From Rhynchospora pubera (lineage: Eukaryota; Streptophyta; Magnoliopsida; Poales; Cyperaceae), in contig CM051459.1 in NCBI GenBank assembly GCA_028095005.1, positions 270,835,229-270,899,228 on the forward strand: 64,000 nucleotides of DNA, read 5' to 3'. The notes under the pieces are model-generated. The model made no database searches. It was not told the DNA's origin and was given only the letters and a program-made list of their open reading frames with translations. The position numbers and the translations under genes are program-made. This document shows, piece by piece, positions 56,009 through 64,000 of the stretch. Each line of letters opens with the position of its first letter. Position 1 is the stretch's first letter.

Positions 56009-57751
56009 TTACAGATTTTCCATCTGAATTGAGCTCTTAAGAGGCACATACTCCCCTAGAAATCCTCCCAGATGATCATATAGAGCACTCTTATCAATTT
56101 GCTGATGATGAAAGCTCTTACACGCATAATAAAACACACTTTGTGCCAGCAACCCAACTAGGTTTACTATAACAAGTACTGCAACAAGGGCCCCACCAAT
56201 CAGAATTTTACCAAAGGGCCCCACCCAAATGCTTCCTTCTTCATATGGTGCCTTCACTACAGTTGCACGGAATATTCCATTGATTATGCCACATGTGCCA
56301 AGGTAGCCAGTTACCAGTGCTACTGCCATGCAGCACCTGCCTTTAAGTAACTGACGGCTCTTTGCCATTGCTTCCAGACCACATATCTGTTGGGAACAAA
56401 GGCTCAGATCAACTAATTGACATCACACTTTAATTGTACCTGGTACCAGGTACTTAGTACCACTTACCTAGATATTGTCTGGACCTAGATGAAGGTTCAG
56501 TCACATAAGAATTTTGTAACAGGCTGGTCAGTTTGGTGAAATTGCAGTACAAGCAAGGTTTCAGCCACCAAATATAACCTTATTTTTTCTACCCTTTTTT
56601 TTTATCCTGTTGCGCATAGACTCAGTGCTGCAAATTAATTAACCTTAATTGAAAGCTGAAAACATCTAGGTTATACCACAAACCAGGAAAAAGGAACCAA
56701 TACAGGCAAAATCTATTTGATGCAGAAATAACTCATTTACATTGGTAATAGTACAGCCTGCACATCAGTAGGCAATTAGGGGGCGTTTGGCATGCATGAG
56801 GTTAGCCTAACTTCTAGGTTAGTAAAGTAACTTATTAATCAGTTAATCTACAATTACCAAACAAGTTTGAGGTCATTGTGGTTAGTACAAGCCCCCAAAA
56901 GAATTTTACTAACTTAATCTAAAACACTAACTCCAAAAGCACTAATTTTAACCCCTAACTCCACTAACTTATGGTGTTGCAAACGCCCCCTTTACTGATC
57001 AGCACATAAAAAAGCAAGTTTGGCCTTCTAAAATAATTTTCTTTTCTGACCCTAACACTCAAAATCAACTTGAGCACTACTATCATAAGCTACTACATCA
57101 ACATAAACCATTCATCATGAAAATTTGGTTAGTACTCACCGGCTCGAGCACTGTCACAACACTGGCAAGATGCCAGAGTGCCGAGATGTAGACATGCACA
57201 GCTAGAAACAACAACAAAATGGGCACAAGCAGCAAGATGAAAGTAGCCGAATAGGGTTCGAAAACAAGCAGCAGCAACAAAATAGTCAGAATGAGGAGAA
57301 TGTTATATGAAACCATAATAATCGACACCCAGAGAAAAGTCCCAAATAAGCGAGGGAAAATGGGCCGAATGGCCGACATGGTGTCGGAATAAGTCACCGG
57401 CTTGTTGGAATAGAGTGAGGCCACAGTGAACACCACGGCGCCAGTGGAAAGGAGAGAGAAAGTGAAGAGGAACAACAAGTAGAGAAATTGGTAGAGGAAT
57501 AGCAAGAAATACTCGAAATTGACGCGCGAGGTGGCTTTAATGATGGAATTGGGTTCGTAGTTGGCCTCGAGACGAAGGAAAATCGGGTGTGTGAAGAGCG
57601 AATGCGCGAGAATTGCGAAGGAGAGAGGGAACACGAGGGAGAGAGTGATTAAGGCGAAGGTGCGAGGCGAAGCGCGAGGTATGGTGATGGATTCGCGTAG
57701 CACATCGGTCACCTTCAGATTTTCTAACTCCTCTGAAGGAAGGAGATCCAT
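56009..57751 (-). CDS. Plant polytopic membrane protein of unknown function, two exons
   Basis: Exon 1 runs 57751-57140 (donor GTGAGT) and exon 2 runs 56386-56009 (acceptor AACAG). They join in phase 0 to give 329 residues. The N-terminal 28 residues are cytosol-like (MDLLPSEELENLKVTDVLRE). About six hydrophobic segments follow: TFALITLSLVFPLSFAIL; YFLLFLYQFLYLLFLFTFSL; FLWVSIIMVSYNILLILTIL; ATFILLLVPILLLFLAVHVY; CCMAVALVTGYLGTCGIING; and LIGGALVAVLVIVNLVGLLA. The exon joint falls in ALWHLASVVTVLEP / ICGLEAMAKS, a pattern I associate with a widespread plant family of uncharacterised transmembrane proteins. No transport or enzyme motif is visible, so function is unknown. Confidence 0.8.
56776..56990. 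mobile_element. Possible MITE in an intron of the membrane-protein gene
   Basis: This 215-bp stretch starts GGGGGCGTTTGGCATGCATG and ends GGTGTTGCAAACGCCCCC. Flanking trinucleotides are TTA and TTT, so a Tourist-type duplication with one change is possible. It lies wholly within the intron. Confidence 0.55.
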
Positions 57752-59386
57752 TTGTTGTTGTTTTGGTGGAGAAGAAGAGAGAGCAGAGGTGCGAGCGGTG
57801 TATAGTAGTAATAGTAATGGCGAAAGGGTTTGGTATCAATGAGAGAGAAGGCAATTTTGATCTGTGTGTTTATCTTTTTGTTGGTGTTTTCTATTTTTGG
57901 TAATTTTCTGGGTGGGTTTGTTTTTTTGTGGAAGGCGAGTTGCTTTCGAAAACGGATGGTGACTACACTCGTGAGAAATTATTATTACATGTGGGTCCAA
58001 GGGAATTGAAATTCATGACGTGGGTTTCTGAACAACTCGCGATACTAATGACTGATGCAAAAGCCACAGAAACTTTAAAGCTTATTTGTGGGGTGGGGGC
58101 CGTGGGGCTGTGGGAGTCGGTGGACTGGTGGAGGTATGTGCGATAGACATCGCATCCTCTGTACGTGGCCATCCAGCGTACGGTTTCGATTTCAGTCGTC
58201 TGATTTAATCTCAATGGCTATAGATACCCCATACATAATACTAGATTTGATAGTCCGAAAAAATCTAACCGTTCAGATTAAATCAGACGGCTCGGATCGA
58301 AAAACGTCCATGGATGGTTATATTCAACCATCCAGAGGATACGGACGCATGTGCGATAATGCTGCTTTTCATGCTAATCTTGTGCTTTTTGTCTATGGGC
58401 GGTGTATCTGCAGTGTTGTTGATTAATTGATGGATAGTTAGAAGAACTGAACAAGCAAAAATCATCATATATGTTGTATTTGGAGGATATTTTACGGTTT
58501 TAAACAATTAATTCACTGTCATAAACGATTAATCGGTTGTCAAACTAACTTCTTGGTCGATTTATTAGAATTCTGTGCCATATTGTTTTTTTATCGGAAT
58601 TCTATTTTTACTCAATTACACGACATTTGATTTGAAATTTCTACGATATTTGTGATAATATTTTATACTGTAGCTGTTTTGTAAAAGAGGATTATAAAAT
58701 ATATCTATCTTCTTGTATTTTGTTCTTCATAACTCAACAATTTTTGAAAGCACAATTTGCTCCCGTATAATCTTTTTATGTTTTTTATTAAAAAAAATTG
58801 ATTAATTTTGTATAATAAAATGCTAAAAAAAAGTAAAGTATAAAATACTGTCTTCTGTTTATTTTTTTTGTTCTCTCAAACAGTGCATGACTCAGACGAG
58901 GAGAAAAGAAAAACAGACGAGAAATATAAAAGGAAATGAAACGGAATGTAATGGAATGGTAAATAATTTTACTTACGTCAATTTGGATACCTATTAAATT
59001 CAGGGGCACAGAGAAATCCTTTTTGGCGTTCCAATGGCTGGAATTAAAAAGCTGGAGCAGCATATGTGCTGATTTGAGTATTGTAATTGTAATATTTGAA
59101 CTTTCAAATTAAATAATTGAAGCTCATTTAATCCTATGTATTTACAGATACAGTGTTACCCTCGTAAAACAACTAATTGCCGCAAAAATACCCCACCATG
59201 TAAACAAGTGGAAAGACATTCCTAGATGTTCCAGTCTTCCAGAACAACTCAGAGATTTTGTAAACAAAAGCCTCCTGTCCTCCTATATTCTGATCTTTTT
59301 CAATATTTTCAAGCAAAAGAAATTTTGTTGGAAAAATAAAATTTCTACCACCTACTGTACGTCCGAAGAATATATGCGTGTCGCAT
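57752..59386. other. Intergenic DNA between two minus-strand genes
   Basis: Upstream region of the membrane-protein gene and 3' flank of the FTSHI5-like gene. Apart from the palindromic MITE at 58145 no feature is supported. Confidence 0.45.
58145..58348. mobile_element. Degenerate palindromic MITE with 9-bp duplication
   Basis: A 204-bp element flanked by the perfect 9-bp repeat ATGTGCGAT (58136-58144 and 58349-58357). The arms are imperfectly complementary: GCATCCTCTGTACGTGGCC against the complement of CCAGAGGATACGGACGC, and CGTCTGATTTAATCT against its exact complement. The 9-bp duplication suggests Mutator-type mobilisation; the divergence suggests an old insertion. Confidence 0.7.
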
Positions 59387-62300
59387 TTAGCAACGATGGA
59401 GAGGTGCTGAGTAAACATCCAACGGTTGGAAACTTACCCGATTATTCAAGGACAATGGTTCATCCTAGAAAAAGAGGCTCAAAATTAGAAACGAGTACAC
59501 ACTTTATTGTGGGAGTACAAAATTGTAGCCACTGCAATAAGCCAAGTGAGATTGAAGTGAAGCAATTGAGCCAAATGTGTGAGTACCTACCTCATCCAAA
59601 TTTATTTGAACTGGGGCTACCAGATCTTCAAACATAACAGGCGCCAAATCCTTGATTCTTTCTTCTGCTTCCTGAGAAAGAAGGCAGAATAAATAAACAG
59701 TAAACAAAGGTCAGATGTAGATATTGTTTACGCTGACTAAGAAAAATGTGTTATGAATAAACTGCATTGATAGAACAATTGGGAAATATAATAATTCAGT
59801 GTACCAATCCTGTAATTCGAGACTTCTCCAGAAGTACATTTGTAAGTGCATCTAAGATATGCCGATTTTTTAACAAACCATCCATCGCCATTTCTTCTGT
59901 CTCTTCTATATACTGGTAACGAGTCCAACAATTTTGTCAAAATGAGTTCTCAATAAAGGCAATAAGATTGTAAAATTTGCAAGTAGATAAAATACAAATA
60001 GATGAATAAAATCTTACAAAATTGTCTACTAGAAATAAAAATGTGGGGATGAAATGGGTGCATTCTAATTAAGTTGGTATGGTGCATTCATAATGGCCCA
60101 ATTCAACTACAGCTAATTTCGCAAAGAGATATCCTTACATTTTCAATCTCTCGTGTGAACATCTCAGATATTTCAACCGTCATTTCAACAGGGACATAAC
60201 AAGGATCATCCCACTGCCAAGGAAAATATTAGTATTCGCCATTATTAACAAATAGATAAAATAATAAATAAATAATACAAGATACCAATATAGATATGGA
60301 AGCGAAACGGTCCAACCTTATATTTGATCAACTCTTGCTGAGTCGAATAAGGTTGATCAACCCAACCATGTCTAATTTGCTTAACGAACGGTGTTAGCCC
60401 TAATCTCGGATTTGCTGGGCTAATTGCAATTTCTCTTGCAATCTGTTTCACGTAAAGAAACATAAACTTCAAAAGTTGCTCACACCAAACACAGTTAAAA
60501 TGAATATATATATATATATATATAGAGTTTTGCTATGGTGAGTCGCGACTCACAAGAGGGTCCGTGTGTCGGGCTCAAAACTCCTAAATCTTATTCAAAA
60601 TGACCGATCCAAACCGTTCAATACGATCTCCCTATCGAAATCTCCACACTGACCAAATTTTACATTTTTTCAAAATTTTTAAGTATTTTTTTCGGTTTTT
60701 TAAAAACTGCTATTTTTTAACGGTTCAGAACTAATTAGATTAACGATTTTCTAAAATTTCAAAAAAATACTTAAAAATTTCGAAAAAATGTAAAATTTGG
60801 TCAGCATGGAGGTTTCGATAGGGAGATCGTAATGAACGGTTTGGATCGGTTATTTAGAACAACATTTAGGAGTTTTGAGCCCGACTCACGGACCCTCTTG
60901 TGAGTCGCGACTCACCATAGCAAAACTCTATATATATATATATTGAAAGTTGCAGTTATACCTTTGTGATCTTTTCTAGGTCATCTTTTCCACCATCAGT
61001 GATGTCATCACCAAATACAATCCGCTCGGCGCATCGACCACCATGAGCAACCACCATTTGCATTTTCATGTAACCTAGTGTCATATACCCAGGATCCATA
61101 TCCTCCCTGGGATAAAATACTGATATAGCTGTTTCCTGGTCAACTTTAAAAATAGTCATCAGAAACCAGATAGCACAGATTGCCAAATACTATGGCAATT
61201 TTGGTGCTAAGTCGGTGGAAAGCACAAGGAAGGCTGGTGTTGACCCCTATATTTTTGGACAGTTGGGCCGTCAAATTTTTCTAAGAATGGCAGAACCAGA
61301 ATTACCACATCTGGATCTTCCTCCTGCTCTGATTTTATGTTTTGAGGGTATGCTTGACGTTTCCCTTCTTCAGTACCAACGTGTGACATTTGTGGTTTAA
61401 ATTATTGACCAGTAAGTGAAGCTGTCACTTCCAAATAAAAGATCAACTTGCCTTTCCACCTGGGAGTAGCTGAGAGAAAGCATGCCAATCAAACCGAGGG
61501 AAAATATGAGCAAGCAATATATGCCCAGCCTCGTGAACAGCCAGTAGTCTTCTCGTGTCCAATGAAATCTATTAAATCTCCATGAATCAGGAAACAGAAA
61601 ACAAAAAAAAGGAGTGATCAAAGAATAAATTGAAATCCATTTTCTGCAGATAAAGAACATACACTTTGTTCACACTGTTGTTGCTCTTCTTCAGTGATTA
61701 GCACGCCCATTCCCTCTAGCAATTGTTTCTCAAGTACCTCTATTATGTCTTTTTGAGTGATTGTCTCGTGACCATTCCTCACCTGAGATCCAAGAAAGAG
61801 ATAGATGTCAGAGTAGGCCGGTGTATATCATATAATTCAGTAATAGGATTTTACATAACTTACAGACATGATTGCAGATTCATTGACAAGATTCTTGATG
61901 TCAGCTCCTGAATATCCAATTGTACGAAAAACAATCTGGCAGAATAGATACATTTAAAATTGTTAAAAAGCTGAAAAAATAAGTATATAAAAGGATTTCT
62001 GAACTTTAAGTTTTACCAACTAACCTTCCCAAAATCCACATCAGCTGCAAGTTTTTTCCCTCTGCTATGCACGTGAAATATCTCAACCCGTTGCTTGGGA
62101 CCAGGCAAACTGACAGTTAATTTGCGGTCAATACGGCCTGGCTGGATGAAATCATTATCTAACTCTTCAGGCCGATTTGTCGCACATATGAATATCACAG
62201 CATTACTGAGAGAGTACCGATCAACTCCAGTTTTCTCTTTACTGCACATAACAAAACACTTTTCCTCAGAATAAGGAAGATAAGTTAAAACTTAAAACTC

Positions 62301-63942
62301 AACGCATTTCAGCACACAAAAAGAAGGAACAAAATAGGGGAAAGGAAATACATACTCTCCATCAAGTTGAGAGAGCAAAGCATTAAATGTAGAACTTCTC
62401 CTTTTATCAAGTCTTGCATTTCGCCCCGCAATGGCATCAATCTCATCAATAAAAACAAAAGAAGGTGCCTGCCGAAGACATGTTCAGCTATTACTTATCA
62501 AAGTTAGCAACATGTCCCAACAGTGAAACAAACATACAAGAGTATCTTTCTTTAGGTAGTACTAAGAAGAGAAAACATTAGTGAAGACAATTAAAAGAAA
62601 AAAAATGTATTGTACGTTTCTTCGGGCAGTAATAAAAAGTCGGTTAATCATGGCAGCCCCACTTTTCTTCTTTCTATCAGCAAAGTCTGCCCCAGAAGCA
62701 AATATGAAAGGCAAACCACTTTCCTTTGACAAGGTTCGTGCAAAAAGAGTCTTTCCAGTTCCTGGTGGACCTGAGAGAAGTATGCCCTAGAAATAAATAT
62801 GATCTAACTCAGCATTCCAATACTGGGAAGAAAAAAAACAATGTTTGCTAATAGTTAGGATTTAGGAACATCATTTAGTCCAGACAGAAGGCATCATGAA
62901 AGCCTGACCAAACACTCATTCCAGATATACCTTTCTTTTTTTTTTCTGTTTCGCTGTACCCTAATCTAGAAAATGCCTTTATTGATTACTTTACCAGTTT
63001 TGATCCAATAATTTTTTTTCCAGTATATATATTTTTTTATAATTAGGACTTGGGGGCAACTATGCCTGAAATCAAAATGAAGATAAGAAAGAACAAGAGA
63101 ATATGGGCTTATAAAATACCCGAACAAATGGAACTCCCCTCTCATAATAATCCATTGGATTCTTCAAATAAATCATTATTTCATCCAAAAGGTCCCATGC
63201 ATCACCCCCTAGCACGACTTCTTTGTACATCGGTTCTGACTGTGCACTTTTTCCTAGTGGCTGAAAAGCATACACAATTATCAAACCACTATGTGAATAG
63301 AGTTAACTCTTTAAACTTGTGCGATTGAAACCTTTCAATTTTGTACAGAGTGCATTCCTGATCATTAATACATCAAATGCCAAATACCTAAGCACAGGCG
63401 GGATCAGACCTTAAGCACATGCACTATTTAAGCAGAGATGCTAAATCCAAAACATAAATCTAACAACATGATCTTAAAATAAATTAGTAAAACTTCCTCA
63501 TGAATAAAGTTAACCACTTGGTTCAGTTTAAAAATTTTGCAAAAAGCAAATGCCTTTGTTGGTGTACAAGAAAATTTGAATGTTCCTCAACTCAGAAACT
63601 TATAATACACATGGCTATGTACAAAGAATTTTATACAACTCAAATCAAAGTACGTAAAATAATATTTTATATAATTAAAATATATCAGAAGTCGCTCACC
63701 AATATAAAGTTCTCTGAATCAATCCAATAAAAAAACTGGCCCTGCCTTTTGAAGAGATGACGCCTTGTGGCTTGATATATAATCCTAAATGTCTGGCTGA
63801 TAAAGTACATAATAAGCAACCCAGGTGCAAATGCAATCGCAAGCCTGAGAAAATACTCAATCTGCCTTTTCTGAAGAAGATCCACCTCAGCACCAGAGCT
63901 TGAAACCTTTTCAAACAGGTATGGGTCTAAAGGGATATTAAC
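59387..63942 (-). CDS. FTSHI5: FTSHI5-like plastid AAA-ATPase/FtsH protein, 5' part outside window
   Basis: Fourteen exons on the minus strand: 63942-63700, 63260-63120, 62786-62616, 62468-62356, 62241-62025, 61935-61864, 61782-61663, 61568-61452, 61135-60962, 60442-60317, 60213-60139, 59912-59805, 59671-59591 and 59464-59387. The N-terminal exons lie beyond the right edge. Visible parts: a membrane segment (LAIAFAPGLLIMYFISQ); Walker A (GILLSGPPGTGKTLFARTL); Walker B (FVFIDEIDAIAGRNARLD); the second region of homology (FICATNRPEELDNDFIQPGR); AVHEAGHILLAHIFPRFDW; GGKDDLEKITK; and a C-terminus VYSAPLHRC. Block order and the unusual HIFPRFDWHAFSQLLPGGK motif identify the FTSHI5 branch, essential in Arabidopsis embryo and chloroplast development. 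One intron uses a GC donor. Confidence 0.88.
60525..60928. mobile_element. Palindromic MITE inside an FTSHI5 intron
   Basis: A 404-bp palindrome that begins GAGTTTTGCTATGGTGAGTC and ends with its exact complement, lying between exons at 60442 and 60962. It is flanked on both sides by TATATATATA, so the target duplication cannot be measured. Arms also pair through GGAGTTTTGAGCCCGA and CGGTTTGGATCGG. The sharp GAGTCGCGACTC sequence is itself palindromic at each end. Confidence 0.75.
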
Positions 63943-64000
63943 CTTCAAAAAAAAGCAAAGGGCCCAATACATGTTAGGCATTCGATATCACTAGATTAGT

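Overview
The window is nuclear DNA from a flowering plant, most likely a eudicot. Genes are split by short GT-AG introns, several encode plastid or secreted plant-specific proteins, and the AT-rich intergenic DNA is full of transposable elements. I cannot name the species. All exon coordinates below come from splice motifs and reading frame read by eye; no alignment was run.

Genes, left to right: a secreted DUF538 protein (9395-10332, +); an arabinogalactan peptide of 58 residues (10954-11130, -); a conserved 62-residue plant protein in two exons (16689-17333, -); a VMP1/DedA-type membrane protein of the KMS1/KMS2 type (26820-30755, +); a 19-exon RRP12-like ribosome-biogenesis protein of 1279 residues (31689-39609, -); plastid phosphoglycerate kinase (41756-44582, +); a GH17 beta-1,3-glucanase with an X8 domain (45325-46857, -); a polytopic membrane protein of 329 residues (56009-57751, -); and the C-terminal two thirds or so of an FTSHI5-like plastid AAA protein, whose 5' part lies beyond the right edge (59387-63942, -). 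They are unrelated housekeeping, cell-wall and plastid genes and do not form a pathway cluster.

Mobile DNA fills most of the rest. There are two full-length Ty1/copia retrotransposons, each with matching 5-bp target duplications: a coding-damaged RE1-like copy (21236-26006) and a young Tork/TNT1-like copy with one uninterrupted 1338-codon frame (48103-52941). There are at least six long-inverted-repeat elements, each flanked by a 9-bp direct repeat in the manner of Mutator-like elements (5958-7534, 8761-9194, 19148-19680, 19709-26085, 54518-55589, 58145-58348), and a seventh palindrome inside an FTSHI5 intron. The RE1-like copia is nested inside one of them. Two tRNA-derived SINEs and a family of Tourist-type MITEs (four copies) complete the set.

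The most interesting pattern is that four of the palindromic elements share similar ends (CCGAAAAA or CCAAATTT) and 9-bp target duplications, yet carry unrelated subterminal arrays of short inverted motifs. Their near-complete palindromes would fold into hairpins hundreds of bases long. The region 1-5525 looks like decayed repeat DNA that I could not classify.
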